A stretch of 64,000 nucleotides of DNA from Mycobacterium sp. SMC-2 (lineage in GTDB: Bacteria; Actinomycetota; Actinomycetes; Mycobacteriales; Mycobacteriaceae): assembly GCF_025263485.1 (NCBI RefSeq), contig NZ_CP079863.1, forward strand, positions 434,001-498,000, in the 5' to 3' direction. This document shows positions 50,400 to 59,049 of this stretch, piece after piece (within the stretch, counting starts at the first letter, position 1; every line of letters begins with the position of its first letter). Below the pieces are notes generated by a model. It saw only the letters and a list, made by a program, of their open reading frames with translations. It did not search any database and was not told the origin of the DNA. The position numbers were made by a program, and so were the translations under genes.

Positions 50400-50424
50400 T
50401 TACCCATTGGACTTGTGTCTAAAC
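50400..50424 (-). promoter_or_regulatory. SigF-type promoter
   Basis: On the minus strand GTTT (complement of 50421-50424), 15 bp, then GGGTAA (complement of 50400-50405). The mycobacterial SigF consensus is GTTT-N15-17-GGGTAT. It is about 45 bp upstream of the start at 50356. This is the only such match I noticed with a suitable gene behind it. Confidence 0.65.
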
Positions 50425-50470
50425 ATTTCCTTTGGCGAATTGGGCACCGCCCCGGCGCAGCCCGGCGCGC

Positions 50471-50879
50471 CTATGTGTGGTCGGCGAGCCATGCGGCGGC
50501 CCGCCTCTTCGACGCCCGGGACAGCCACGCGTCTTGAATCATCTCGCTGAGTTCCGTCCTGCTGATTTCGGCCAGCCGGCTGGCCCGCACCAGCACCGAG
50601 GGATGCCCGTCGAAATGGTCGGTGGTGAAAAACGGCGAAGCGGGATCCTGAGTCAGCGCCAATTTGTCGCTCTCCGACTCAACCCAGAGCATGATCACGT
50701 CCGGATACCGTTCGCCGGTGTCCGGATCGGCCGCATCGGGCCGGGGGGCGAAAGAACACGAACGACTTCCCGCCCACCTGGTAAATGGGGTTGCCCTTCG
50801 GACCCTCCAGGCGCTGCACGTGCGGCATCGACGCGGCGATCTCGTGCACGTCGCTCACCCGGGCAGGTCGATCAGCCAC
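50471..50879 (-). pseudogene. MmcQ/YjbR-like gene interrupted by a homopolymer frameshift
   Basis: The first part (MADRPARVSDVHEIAASMPHV to GGKSFVFFRPP) and the second part (from PDVIMLWVES through SPFFTTDHFDGHPSVLV to AAAWLADHT) together form one ~135-residue YjbR/MmcQ-type protein, a small DNA-binding-like fold with unknown role. They are in different frames. Removing one base from the six-G run at 50743-50748 (CCCCCC on the coding strand) restores a continuous frame reading RPRPDAADPDTGERYPDVIM. Either a recent inactivation or an assembly error. Confidence 0.72.
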
Positions 50880-50942
50880 AACCCCGAGGGTAGCGGCGTT
50901 GCGGCAAAAGGACGTTCGACGACCGGCGGTCGTGTCGACGCT

Positions 50943-51884
50943 CTAGCTGTGTCGCTGCGCGGACACGTACAGCGTGGGCGGCATCGCATGCTCTTTGCCC
51001 TGCGGAACGCCGCGGCCGTAGCGAGCCATCAGCTCCGAAAACGTCGCCGTGGTGACGTCCCAACCGTGCTCGCGTAGCCAACCGTCGACCGCGGTGCGCT
51101 CTTCGGGGTACCAGAGGTCGTCGAAGTCGGTGATCTCGGCGTCGACGAGCTTGGCGGCCGCGGCCCGCATGCGGCGCATATCCTCGCGCTGGCGCCGGAC
51201 AAGCTCGGGATCGGTGAATCCCGCGCCCGGCACGTTCGAAGCCAGCCAGCTCCCCTGCGCGCTGAGTGAATGCATGCGCTCGAACAGCAGGTCCTGCGCC
51301 TGCGCCGGCAGGTAACGCACCAGGCCCTCGGCCGACCAGGCCGCCGGCCTGGAAGCGTCAAATCCGGCCTCCTGCAACGCCTTCGGCCAGTCCTGCCGCA
51401 GATCGATCGGCACGTTCACCAGTCGCGCCTTGGGCTGCGCGCCGTGCTCGCGCAGTGTGTTGGTTTTGAAGTCCAGCACCTTGGGCTGGTCGAGCTCGTA
51501 GACGACCGTGCCGTCGGGCCAGGGCAACCGCCAGGTGCGTGCGTCCAAGCCGGCGGCCAAAATCACCACCTGCCGAACGCCGGAGTCGGCAGCGCCCAGG
51601 AAGAATTCGTCGAAAAACGCTGTCCGCGTGGCCATGAAGTCGATCATCAGCTGGATGCGCGTGCTTACCTCCGGCTCGAGCTCAACCGCTTTGGCCAGCA
51701 GCTTGGGATCGGCGTAGATGCTCCACATGCCTTCGCCCGCCGCGTCCAGGAACACGCGCGCGAACGGGTCGTTGATGAGCGGGTCGACGCTCTCTGTCTC
51801 GGCGGCCCGCGCCGCGGCGACACCCAGTGCGGTGGCCCCCACACTTTGGGTGATGTCCCAGGAATCGTTGTCGGTACGCGGCAT
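50943..51884 (-). CDS. LCM-type S-adenosyl-methionine methyltransferase (Rv3767c)
   Basis: 313 residues. [59 protein letters not shown] (SAM motif), [13 protein letters not shown] and [20 protein letters not shown] mark the TIGR00027/PPM1-like group that is expanded in mycobacteria. Targets are unknown, perhaps carboxyl groups of lipids or polyketides. Length equals Rv3767c within one residue. Confidence 0.87.
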   Translation of the reverse strand: MPRTDNDSWDITQSVGATALGVAAARAAETESVDPLINDPFARVFLDAAGEGMWSIYADPKLLAKAVELEPEVSTRIQLMIDFMATRTAFFDEFFLGAADSGVRQVVILAAGLDARTWRLPWPDGTVVYELDQPKVLDFKTNTLREHGAQPKARLVNVPIDLRQDWPKALQEAGFDASRPAAWSAEGLVRYLPAQAQDLLFERMHSLSAQGSWLASNVPGAGFTDPELVRRQREDMRRMRAAAAKLVDAEITDFDDLWYPEERTAVDGWLREHGWDVTTATFSELMARYGRGVPQGKEHAMPPTLYVSAQRHS

Positions 51885-52070
51885 CGCCAGTTCCCTTCCA
51901 CGCGCGAGGGTCAGTTAGTTCTGCACACTATTGTTCCAGCCTCCGCCTACCGAAGTCGCTTCCCAGCGGTGGCCTACGCTTTTTCCCAGACGGCCCACAG
52001 GGTTGCAAAGGAGCAGCTGCATGACACGTACGCCGCACGAAGCGTTCGCCCTGATCGGCGAGCGCTGAAC

Positions 52071-53105
52071 GTGGATGCCGTGAATCTGGACGCCGTTGCG
52101 GCGTGGATGTCCGAGCGTGGGCTCGGCGAGGGCCCGTTGGAGGACATTTCGCCCGTTACCGGTGGAACCCAGAACGTCATGCTCCGGTTCACCCGGGCCG
52201 GCCGGCCGTACGTGCTGCGGCGTGGCCCGCGGCACCTGCGCCCGCGGAGCAACAGCGTGATCCTGCGCGAAACGGAAGTCCTTGCCGCACTTGCCGGTTC
52301 GAACGTGCCGCACCCACGGTTGATCGCCGCGTGCGAGGATCCCGCCGTGCTGGGCGACGCCGTCTTCTACCTGATGGACCCGGTCGAAGGATTCAACGCC
52401 GGCGAGGGACTGCCGCCGCTGCATGCGGGCGATGCCGGCGTGCGGCACGGCATGGGCCTCTCCATGGCCGACGCGCTGGCCAAGCTCGGCGCCGTCGACC
52501 ACGTCGCGGTGGGCCTCGCCGACTTCGGCAAGCCGGAGGGCTTCCTGGAACGCCAGGTGCCGCGGTGGCTTTCGGAGCTGGACTCCTACAGCGAGTACGA
52601 CGGCTACCCCGGGCCCGACATCCCCGGGATCGAGGACGTGGCGGGCTGGCTGGAACGCCACCGGCCGACCACCTGGACCCCGGGCATCATGCACGGCGAC
52701 TACCACGCCGCCAACGTGATGTTCTCCCTGACCGGTCCGGAGGTGGTCGCCATCGTCGACTGGGAGATGTGCACGATCGGCGACCCGCTGCTGGATTTGG
52801 GGTGGCTGCTGGCCACCTGGCGCCAGCCCGACGGTTCCAGCGTGTTCAGCCACGCCCTGGGTGGCCACGACGGGCTGGCCAGCACCGACGAATTGTTCGC
52901 GCGCTACGCGGCCAACACCACCCGGGACCTGTCGCACATCGCCTGGTACACCGTGCTGGCCTGCTTCAAGCTGGGCATCGTGATCGAGGGGACACTCGCC
53001 CGGGCCTGCGCGGGCAAGGCCGAAAAAGAGGTCGGCGACCAATTGCACGCGGCCACGGTCCACCTGTTCGAGCGCGCGCTGGGCCTCATCGAGGGCGAGC
53101 GCTGA
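52071..53105 (+). CDS. APH-fold phosphotransferase, third paralogue
   Basis: 344 residues from GTG 52071. VTGGTQNVMLRF (nucleotide loop), YVLRRGP, IMHGDYHAANVMFSL (catalytic loop), IVDWEMCTIGDPLLDLGW (metal Asp). It is close to the kinase at 40236 in both motifs and length. It is a single gene, not next to an ACAD. Candidate substrates are hydroxyacyl-CoAs or other small alcohols. It diverges from Rv3767c; the 186-bp gap holds both promoters and I see no clear operator. Confidence 0.8.
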   Translation: MDAVNLDAVAAWMSERGLGEGPLEDISPVTGGTQNVMLRFTRAGRPYVLRRGPRHLRPRSNSVILRETEVLAALAGSNVPHPRLIAACEDPAVLGDAVFYLMDPVEGFNAGEGLPPLHAGDAGVRHGMGLSMADALAKLGAVDHVAVGLADFGKPEGFLERQVPRWLSELDSYSEYDGYPGPDIPGIEDVAGWLERHRPTTWTPGIMHGDYHAANVMFSLTGPEVVAIVDWEMCTIGDPLLDLGWLLATWRQPDGSSVFSHALGGHDGLASTDELFARYAANTTRDLSHIAWYTVLACFKLGIVIEGTLARACAGKAEKEVGDQLHAATVHLFERALGLIEGER

Positions 53106-53187
53106 TCCACTAACATCTCCCCACAGCCCGAGCCGCCGACTCCGTGGTACAGCCGCCCGGCCGGGGGCCGCTAGCGAGCAGGGCGCG

Positions 53188-53838
53188 TCACAGCTTGGCG
53201 CTCAACCCCGCGATCATGTTGATGGTGACGGCCAGAATTACGGCGCCAAGAAGGTACGACAGCAGCGCATGGCGTAAGACGGTCACTCGCAGCCGAGAGC
53301 TGTTGATCTCGGTGTCGGAGACTTGAAAAGTCATACCGACGGTGAACGCCACGTAGGCGAAATCGAGGTAGCGCGGCGGATGTGGGTCGTGGAAATCGAT
53401 GCCGCCGATTTCGTCGGAGTAGTAGAGGCGCGCATAGTGCGCCGTGAAAAGCGTATGCACGGCAAACCACGACGCCGCCACGGCCAGAACACCGACGCCC
53501 GCTGCGGCGAGGGATTCGCCACCCGCATGCGTGCCCGCGGCTACGACGTATCCGACCCCGCCGAGGCTGCCCAGGCTCGCCGAGACTATGACCACGTCGG
53601 CAAGCAACCGGGTCGCGTCCTCGCGCGTCGCATGCCGAGCGGTGCGCTCCGCATCCATCGGGGCGATGATCAGCCAGCTCCATGCCGCATACAGCGCTGC
53701 GGCCGCAACCCAGCCGAGGAGAGCGAACCTGCCGCCGAACACATCGGCGACCACGACGGCGACCGCCGTTCCGGCGAGCAAGGCGACAAAGAGGCGCACC
53801 GCGACGGTGTCACGGACAAGGCGCACATAGGAAGTCAC
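53188..53838 (-). CDS. DUF1345 membrane protein
   Basis: 216 residues with five predicted helices ([102 protein letters not shown]). [44 protein letters not shown] is the strong DUF1345 signature. Function unknown. GTG start at 53838. Confidence 0.87.
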   Translation of the reverse strand: MTSYVRLVRDTVAVRLFVALLAGTAVAVVVADVFGGRFALLGWVAAAALYAAWSWLIIAPMDAERTARHATREDATRLLADVVIVSASLGSLGGVGYVVAAGTHAGGESLAAAGVGVLAVAASWFAVHTLFTAHYARLYYSDEIGGIDFHDPHPPRYLDFAYVAFTVGMTFQVSDTEINSSRLRVTVLRHALLSYLLGAVILAVTINMIAGLSAKL

Positions 53839-53920
53839 AGCGTCGACTTAAGCAGATCCGGCGGATACGACCGCTCGAAAAGAGGTCCCCAGCTAATACG
53901 CTGAGCCGCGATTTCAAGAG

Positions 53921-53993
53921 CGCGCCCGAAGGGATTCGAACCCCTAACCTTCTGATCCGTAGTCAGATGCTCTATCCGTTGAGCTACGGGCGC
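53921..53993 (-). tRNA. tRNA-Arg(ACG)
   Basis: 73 nt on the minus strand. Acceptor GCGCCCG/CGGGCGC, D arm GCTCAACGGATAGAGC, anticodon arm CTGAC-TACGGA-TCAG with anticodon ACG, T arm AGGGGTTCGAATCCCTT. CCA is not encoded. A34 should be edited to inosine by TadA (encoded at 30999) so that one tRNA reads CGU, CGC and CGA. Confidence 0.95.
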
Positions 53994-54034
53994 CGGTTTT
54001 CAGTTGTGTTGGTCGTGTTCCGCTAGGGACCCAG

Positions 54035-54123
54035 CGGAGGCGAGAGGATTTGAACCTCCGGTCCCCTTTGAGGGGGACAACTCATTAGCAGTGAGCCCCA
54101 TTCGGCCGCTCTGGCACGCCTCC
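54035..54123 (-). tRNA. tRNA-Ser(GCU)
   Basis: 89 nt on the minus strand, class II with a long variable arm. Acceptor GGAGGCG/CGCCTCC, anticodon arm CTCA-CTGCTAA-TGAG with anticodon GCU, variable arm TTGTCCCCCTCAAAGGGGAC, T arm GGAGGTTCAAATCCTCT. Reads AGU/AGC serine codons. It lies 41 bp upstream of tRNA-Arg, probably co-transcribed. CCA is not encoded. Confidence 0.94.
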
Positions 54124-54207
54124 CTTGGACTGTTTGAGGGTACCCGACCCCTTTCCGGTCTCGCGGAACCGGCCATAGCGTACACATCCGCGACATAAAC
54201 TGTCGAA

Positions 54208-55275
54208 GTGACCGCCCGCTTGCGTCCGGAACTGGCCGGACTGCCCGTCTATGTGCCCGGCAAGAACGTGCCGGGCTCGATCAAACTGGCCAGCAACGAA
54301 ACCGTGTACGGCCCGCTGCCCAGCGTGCGGGCGGCCATCGAGCGCGCCGTCGCCGTCGTCAACCGCTACCCCGACAACGCCTGCGTGGACCTCAAGGCGG
54401 CGCTGGCCATGCACCTGGGTTCCGACGTCGCCCCCGAGCACATCGCGGTCGGCAGCGGTTCGGTCACCTTGTGCCAGCAGCTGGTGCAAATCACCTCGTC
54501 CGCGGGCGACGAGGTGATGATGGGCTGGCGCACGTTCGAGTGCTACCTGCCGATCGTCCAGGTGTCCGGCGCGACCGCGGTCAAAGTGCCGTTGACCGAC
54601 CACACGCACGACCTCGACGCCATGCTCGCCGCGGTCACCGACCGCACGCGGCTGATCTTCGTCTGCAACCCGAACAATCCGACCTCCACGGTCGTCGATC
54701 CGGGCGCCCTGGCCCGCTTCGTCGAAGCTGTGCCGCCGCACATCCTGATCGCCATCGACGAGGCCTACGTCGAGTACATCCGCGACGGCATGCTGCCCCG
54801 CACCCTGGAGCTGGCCCTATCCCGCAGCAATGTCGTTGTGCTGCGGACCTTTTCGAAGGCCTACGGGCTGGCGGGCCTGCGCGTCGGTTATGCGGTGGGC
54901 CACCCCGACCTGATCACCGCGCTGGACAAGGTCGTGATGCCCTTCGCGGTGACCAACGTCGCGCAGGCGGCCGCCATCGCGTCGCTGGAGGCGTCGCACG
55001 AACTCATGGCCCGCACCGACGCACTCGTCGCCGAGCGCACCCGCGTCAGCGCCCGGCTACGGGACGCCGGCTTCACCCTGCCGCCGTCGCAGGCCAACTT
55101 CGTCTGGCTGCCCCTGGGCTCTCGCACCGAGGACTTCACCGAGCAGGCCGCCGACGCGCACCTGGTGGTGCGGCCGTTCGCAGGCGAGGGGGTGCGCGTC
55201 ACCATCGGTGCGGTGGAGGAGAATGACGTCCTGTTGCAGTTCGCCTGCGACTGGATTTCCCGCACCGAACCGTAA
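54208..55275 (+). CDS. hisC2: Aminotransferase HisC2 (histidinol-phosphate/aromatic family)
   Basis: 355 residues from GTG 54208. Class I/II aminotransferase: GSGSVTLCQQLVQ (phosphate-binding), FVCNPNNPTSTVV (Asn and Pro loop), AIDEAYVEYI (Asp binding the pyridine N) and RTFSKAYGLAGLRVGYA with the PLP lysine at residue 217. Rv3772, annotated HisC2, is reported to prefer aromatic keto acids such as phenylpyruvate, so phenylalanine/tyrosine synthesis alongside TyrA is likely. No other his genes are nearby. Confidence 0.9.
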   Translation: MTARLRPELAGLPVYVPGKNVPGSIKLASNETVYGPLPSVRAAIERAVAVVNRYPDNACVDLKAALAMHLGSDVAPEHIAVGSGSVTLCQQLVQITSSAGDEVMMGWRTFECYLPIVQVSGATAVKVPLTDHTHDLDAMLAAVTDRTRLIFVCNPNNPTSTVVDPGALARFVEAVPPHILIAIDEAYVEYIRDGMLPRTLELALSRSNVVVLRTFSKAYGLAGLRVGYAVGHPDLITALDKVVMPFAVTNVAQAAAIASLEASHELMARTDALVAERTRVSARLRDAGFTLPPSQANFVWLPLGSRTEDFTEQAADAHLVVRPFAGEGVRVTIGAVEENDVLLQFACDWISRTEP

Positions 55276-55286
55276 GGAGTGGTCCC

Positions 55287-55748
55287 TTGGACTTGGCGCG
55301 CAAACTGTTCACCGAGTTCAAGGAGCGCGGCGGTGATATCCCCGACACCGAGCTCGACGACTTCTGGGCCAGCCTCGAGCCCGCGACGATCGAGGGGATG
55401 CTCGGCGAGTGGAAGGGCGGCGAGTTCCGCACCGGCCACCGGATGAACGGCCAGCTGGAAAAGGCCGGCTGGTTCGGCAAGACGTTCTCCTCGGCCCGCG
55501 ACGTGCAGCCGCTGGTGTGCCTAGACGCCGACGGCAACAAGTTCTCGAACGTTCAGATGGGCAAGGGCGAGGCCAGCCTGTGGCTCGAAGAGTTCCGCGG
55601 CGAGGTCACCGCCACGATGGTCTACGACGGCCAGCCCGTGCACGACCACTTCAAAAAGATCGACGACGACGCCGTGATGGGCATCATGAACGGCAAGGGC
55701 GTCCGGGACAACGGACGCTATTACTACTTCTACCTCGAACGGGTGTAG
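55287..55748 (+). CDS. GXWXG/DUF4334 domain protein
   Basis: 153 residues from a TTG at 55287 preceded by AAGGAG. GEWKGGEFRTGH (GxWxG region, near residue 40) and KAGWFGKTFSSARDVQPLVC, then the DUF4334 part: SLWLEEFRGEVTATMVYDGQPVHDHFKKID and MGIMNGKGVRDNGRYYYFYLERV. The family has no established function; the fold suggests a small beta-barrel binding a hydrophobic ligand. It begins 11 bp after hisC2 and is probably co-transcribed. Confidence 0.8.
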   Translation: MDLARKLFTEFKERGGDIPDTELDDFWASLEPATIEGMLGEWKGGEFRTGHRMNGQLEKAGWFGKTFSSARDVQPLVCLDADGNKFSNVQMGKGEASLWLEEFRGEVTATMVYDGQPVHDHFKKIDDDAVMGIMNGKGVRDNGRYYYFYLERV

Positions 55749-55754
55749 CGCCTG

Positions 55755-55850
55755 AGCCTTCGAGCGTGCGCTGACGGCTTCGATTGTGCGTGCAGGGCGG
55801 CGACACGCCGGGCGCGGCCGGCTTGGACGCACACTCGGCTGAGCGGTAAG
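55755..55850 (+). repeat. Dispersed intergenic repeat, family 2, copy B
   Basis: Just after the DUF4334 stop: CCTTCGAGCGTGCGCTGACG, then GCTTCGATTGTGCGTGCAGGG, a GC-rich middle, and GGACGCACACTCGGCTGAGC in the opposite orientation. The same words occur in copy A at 37611-37720. The inverted ends could fold into a long hairpin; it may serve as a bidirectional terminator between convergent genes. Confidence 0.65.
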
Positions 55851-55852
55851 CG

Positions 55853-56437
55853 CTACCGGGCCGGGTCGCGGCCGGTGAAGGCGACCAACTGCTCGAGCGC
55901 CCCGGCGTCTTCGGGCACGTCAACCGGGTCGTCGAAGCCGGCGCCACCGCGGAACTCCGGCCTGATGACCTGGTGGGCCAGTCCCAACACGTACTCGGAC
56001 AACGGTTCGGGAGCGTCGACCTCGCGTCCCACGGCGACCGCGTAATCCCAGGCGTGGACCAGGAATTCGAGCGACAGGATGGCGCAGGCACCCTTGGCGG
56101 GCAGCTCGCGGTCGCCAAACGGCACGGTGCCGTCCAACCCGTGGCGGTGCCAGGCATCCAAAGCGGGCCGGGCCGCGGCGACCACCTGCCGCTCCACCGA
56201 ATCGCCTTCCTCGCGCTCCGGGATCTGCGCACCCACCATGCCGCCCAGCGCCGTGATAGAGCCGAGCAGGTGATCGGTCAGCCGCGCCACGTCGAAGTCG
56301 GCGCACGGCGTCTGCCGGGAGAGGTCGTCGGCCGCGATGGTGTGCAACACCCGTTGCAACACCCCGAGCGTGTCCTCGGCGCTGTGCAGTTCGTCGGTGG
56401 GCGGGGAATGTGGGCCGGGCCGCAAATCAGACGCCAT
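55853..56437 (-). CDS. TIGR03086 / maleylpyruvate-isomerase-like protein (Rv3773c)
   Basis: 194 residues from ATG 56437, identical in length to Rv3773c. LGVLQRVLHTIAADDLSRQTPC, DFDVARLTDHLLGSI and FLVHAWDYAVAVG show the DinB/MDMPI four-helix family with histidines that could bind metal (DHLL, HAWD). Mycothiol-dependent isomerases or transferases belong here. Divergent from echA21, whose start is 23 bp away, so the promoters overlap. Confidence 0.83.
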   Translation of the reverse strand: MASDLRPGPHSPPTDELHSAEDTLGVLQRVLHTIAADDLSRQTPCADFDVARLTDHLLGSITALGGMVGAQIPEREEGDSVERQVVAAARPALDAWHRHGLDGTVPFGDRELPAKGACAILSLEFLVHAWDYAVAVGREVDAPEPLSEYVLGLAHQVIRPEFRGGAGFDDPVDVPEDAGALEQLVAFTGRDPAR

Positions 56438-56460
56438 GTTTGCCACGCTACGGTCTCGAT

Positions 56461-57285
56461 ATGGCGCAAGCATACGAATCCGTCGCGGTGGAAACGAAGG
56501 ATCACGTCGCGCAGGTGACGCTGATCGGGCCGGGCAAGGGCAACGCGATGGGCCCGGCGTTCTGGTCGGAGATGCCGGAGCTGTTCGCGGCGCTGGACGC
56601 CGACCCCGAGGTGCGGGCCATCGTGATCACCGGCTCGGGCAAGAACTTCAGCTACGGCCTGGACGTACCCGCGATGGGTGGTTCGTTCACCCCGCTGCTG
56701 TCCGGTGACGCCCTGGCCGGCCCGCGCGCGGTCTTCCACCGCGAGGTCAAGCGCATGCAAGGCGCCATCACCGCGGTGGCGGACTGCCGCACCCCGACGA
56801 TCGCGTCGGTGCACGGCTGGTGCGTCGGCGGCGGCGTCGACCTGATCTCAGCGGTCGACATCCGCTACGCCAGCGCCGACGCCAAATTCTCGGTGCGCGA
56901 GGTCAAACTGGCCATCGTCGCCGACGTCGGCAGCCTGGCCCGCCTGCCGCTGATCCTGAACGACGGGCATCTGCGCGAACTCGCGCTGACCGGAAAGGAC
57001 ATCGACGCGGCCCGGGCCGAAAAGATCGGCCTGGTCAACGACGTGTACGCCGACGCCGACGCGACGCTGGCCGCCGCGCACGCCACCGCCGCCGAGATCG
57101 CGGCCAACCCGCCGCTGACCGTCCACGGCATCAAGGACGTCCTCGACCAGCAGCGCATCGCCGCGGTGTCGGAAAGCCTGCGCTACGTCGCCGCCTGGAA
57201 CGCCGCCTTCCTGCCGTCGAAGGACCTGACCGAGGGCATCGCGGCGACATTCGAGAAGCGGCCGGCGCAGTTCACGGGGGAATAG
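56461..57285 (+). CDS. echA21: Enoyl-CoA hydratase/isomerase EchA21
   Basis: 274 residues, the length of Rv3774. Crotonase fold: VTLIGPGKGNAMGPAFW, VIVITGSGKNFSYGLDV (first oxyanion loop, with Ser-Tyr rather than Ala-Gly), VHGWCVGGGVDLISAVDIRYA (second oxyanion loop) and FSVREVKLAIVADVGSLARLP. The ADVGSLARLP segment is characteristic of dienoyl-CoA isomerase-like members with an Asp instead of the catalytic Glu pair, so isomerisation is likely. Followed after 7 bp by lipE. Confidence 0.9.
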   Translation: MAQAYESVAVETKDHVAQVTLIGPGKGNAMGPAFWSEMPELFAALDADPEVRAIVITGSGKNFSYGLDVPAMGGSFTPLLSGDALAGPRAVFHREVKRMQGAITAVADCRTPTIASVHGWCVGGGVDLISAVDIRYASADAKFSVREVKLAIVADVGSLARLPLILNDGHLRELALTGKDIDAARAEKIGLVNDVYADADATLAAAHATAAEIAANPPLTVHGIKDVLDQQRIAAVSESLRYVAAWNAAFLPSKDLTEGIAATFEKRPAQFTGE

Positions 57286-57292
57286 GCGCGCA

Positions 57293-58528
57293 GTGACCCG
57301 AGACGGCAGGATCCGCGTCCCGGCCGACTTGGACGCCGTGACGGCGATCGGCGACGAAGACCACTCCGAGATCGACAGCGCCGCCGTCGACCGGATCTGG
57401 GCGGCCGCCCGGCACTGGTACGAAGCCGGGTTCCACCCCGCCATCCAGCTGTGCATCCGCCGGCACGGGCGGGTCGTGCTCAACCGCGCGATCGGCCACG
57501 GCTGGGGCAACGCCCCGAGCGACCCGCCCGACGCCGAGAAGGTCCCCGTCACCCCCGACACGCCGTTCTGCGTGTACTCGGCGGCCAAAGGCATGGCGGC
57601 GACCGTGATCCACATGCTCGTCGAGCGCGGGGTCTTCTCCCTCGACGACCGCGTCTGCGACTACATCCCCACCTTCACCAGCCACGGTAAGCACCGGATC
57701 ACCATCCGGCACGTCATGACCCACAGCGCCGGGCTGCCCTTCCCGACCGGGCCCAAGCCGGACATCAAGCGCGCGGACGACCACGAGTACGCGCAGCAGA
57801 AGCTGGGCGAGCTGCGGCCGATCTACCGGCCGGGGCTGGTGCACATCTACCACGCGCTGACCTGGGGCCCGCTCGTGCGCGAGCTCGTATACGCGGCCAC
57901 CGGCAAGGAGATTCGCGAGATTCTGGCCACCGAGATCCTCGACCCGCTCGGGTTCCGGTGGACCAACTTCGGCGTCGCCAAAGAGGACCTGCCGTTGGTC
58001 GCGCCGAGTCACGCCACCGGCCGCCCGCTGCCGCCGGTGGTCGCGCAGATATTCCGCAAGGCGATCGGCGGGACCGTGCACGAGATGATCCCAATCACCA
58101 ACACGCCGTTGTTTCTCACCACCATCATCCCGTCGTCCAACACCGTCTCGACGGCGCACGAGATGTCCCGCTTCGCCGAAATCTGGCGTCGCGGTGGCAA
58201 CCTCGACGGTGTGCGGGTGATGAGCCCCGAAACGATGTACGGCGCGATCAAGGAATGCCGCCGACTGCGACCGGATTTCGCGGTCGGGCTGCAGCCGGCC
58301 CGGTGGGGCACGGGGTACATCCTCGGCACGAATCGGTGGGGGCCGTTCGGGCGCAACGCCCCGCACGCTTTCGGCAATCTCGGTCTGGTCAACATCGCGA
58401 TCTGGGCCGACCCGGCCCGCGGCCTGGCGGCCGGTGTGGTGAGCAGCGGCAAACCCGGGCGCGACCCGGAGGCCAAGCGCTACACCGCCCTGATGGACAC
58501 GATCACCGCCGAGATCCCCACCGATTGA
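57293..58528 (+). CDS. lipE: Esterase/lipase LipE, beta-lactamase (class C-like) family
   Basis: 411 residues from GTG 57293. The serine hydrolase motif SxxK is SAAK at residues 96-99 in VYSAAKGMAATVIH. The second motif is carried by a Tyr in HIYHALTWGPLVREL, and a C-terminal GxxG-like region is FGNLGLVNIAIWADP. FSLDDRVCDYIPTF and ITIRHVMTHSAGLPF are standard for the EstB/penicillin-binding-like esterases. It probably hydrolyses short or medium acyl esters. It matches Rv3775 (415) and is co-transcribed with echA21. Confidence 0.88.
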   Translation: MTRDGRIRVPADLDAVTAIGDEDHSEIDSAAVDRIWAAARHWYEAGFHPAIQLCIRRHGRVVLNRAIGHGWGNAPSDPPDAEKVPVTPDTPFCVYSAAKGMAATVIHMLVERGVFSLDDRVCDYIPTFTSHGKHRITIRHVMTHSAGLPFPTGPKPDIKRADDHEYAQQKLGELRPIYRPGLVHIYHALTWGPLVRELVYAATGKEIREILATEILDPLGFRWTNFGVAKEDLPLVAPSHATGRPLPPVVAQIFRKAIGGTVHEMIPITNTPLFLTTIIPSSNTVSTAHEMSRFAEIWRRGGNLDGVRVMSPETMYGAIKECRRLRPDFAVGLQPARWGTGYILGTNRWGPFGRNAPHAFGNLGLVNIAIWADPARGLAAGVVSSGKPGRDPEAKRYTALMDTITAEIPTD

Positions 58529-58557
58529 GGGCACCCTCGGGTGGGAACCCTGCCGGC

Positions 58558-58749
58558 ATGGCTACCTACCGAGTGCTCAACCCGAAGGGCGACGTCGTCG
58601 CTACCAAGGACATCGACAGCGCCGACAAGGCGCACGCGTGGTTCGCCGACGAGGCGGTCGAGGGCAACGAGCTGGGCTGGCGCATGGAAGTCGAGGCCAA
58701 CGGCGAGTGGCGCTTCTTCGACAACAGCGAAGGCGATCGCAGCTACTAG
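58558..58749 (+). CDS. Small conserved hypothetical protein (63 aa)
   Basis: 63 residues: MATYRVLNPKGDVVATKDID, then a charged helix ADKAHAWFADEAVE and WRMEVEANGEWRFFDNSEG. Predicted soluble beta-alpha-beta. Unrecognised, but it has the codon bias of a real gene and is followed directly by a hairpin. It starts 29 bp after lipE. Confidence 0.6.
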   Translation: MATYRVLNPKGDVVATKDIDSADKAHAWFADEAVEGNELGWRMEVEANGEWRFFDNSEGDRSY

Positions 58750-58750
58750 T

Positions 58751-58781
58751 GTTTGTCGCCCCGAGAGGGGGGCACCCAAAC
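58751..58781 (+). terminator. Hairpin after the 63-aa gene
   Basis: GTTTG...GCCCC (58751-58762), loop GAGA, then GGGG...CAAAC (to 58781) form an interrupted stem directly after the stop codon. No U-run follows. Likely a mycobacterial stem-only terminator for the echA21-lipE unit. Confidence 0.5.
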
Positions 58782-58785
58782 GGGC

Positions 58786-59049
58786 ATGGACTCTGACCGC
58801 TTCCGCAAGTTGCTAGACGCCCCAGGGCCGTTCGCGTCGGTCTACTTCGACGACTCACATGACACCCACGATGCCGAAGCTCAGCTTCAGCTCAAGTGGC
58901 GGGCGATGAAGGAAGACCTGGAAAACCAGGGCGCCAGTGCGGCGGTGACCGAGGAAATCGGGCGAGCGGTGCTGGACCTGCGTCCGGCGATCGGGCGCAG
59001 CGGCAGCGCCATCGCGTCGGCTGACGCGCGCGGTGGCGGAGGGATTTGA
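58786..59049 (+). pseudogene. 5' fragment of a baeRF/Rv2629-like release-factor-fold gene
   Basis: From ATG 58786 the reading frame gives MDSDRFRKLLDAPGPFASVY, FDDSHDTHDAEAQLQLKWRA and VLDLRPAIGRSGSAIASAD, which is the N-terminus of the Rv2629-like bacterial archaeo-eukaryotic release-factor family, about 370 residues long in intact members. Here similarity stops after about 80 residues, exactly where the 3' end of the tRNA-Ser gene begins (59031), and the frame ends within the tRNA. The 3' three-quarters of the gene are gone. Confidence 0.72.

Noticed and set aside
57272..58534. 420-codon minus-strand open frame opposite lipE
   Set aside because: Antisense shadow; lipE has the SxxK serine hydrolase motif and matching length.
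58751..58781. Hairpin with GGGGGGCACC considered as another member of repeat family 1
   Set aside because: Shares only the short GGGGGCACC string; flanking bases do not align with the other copies.
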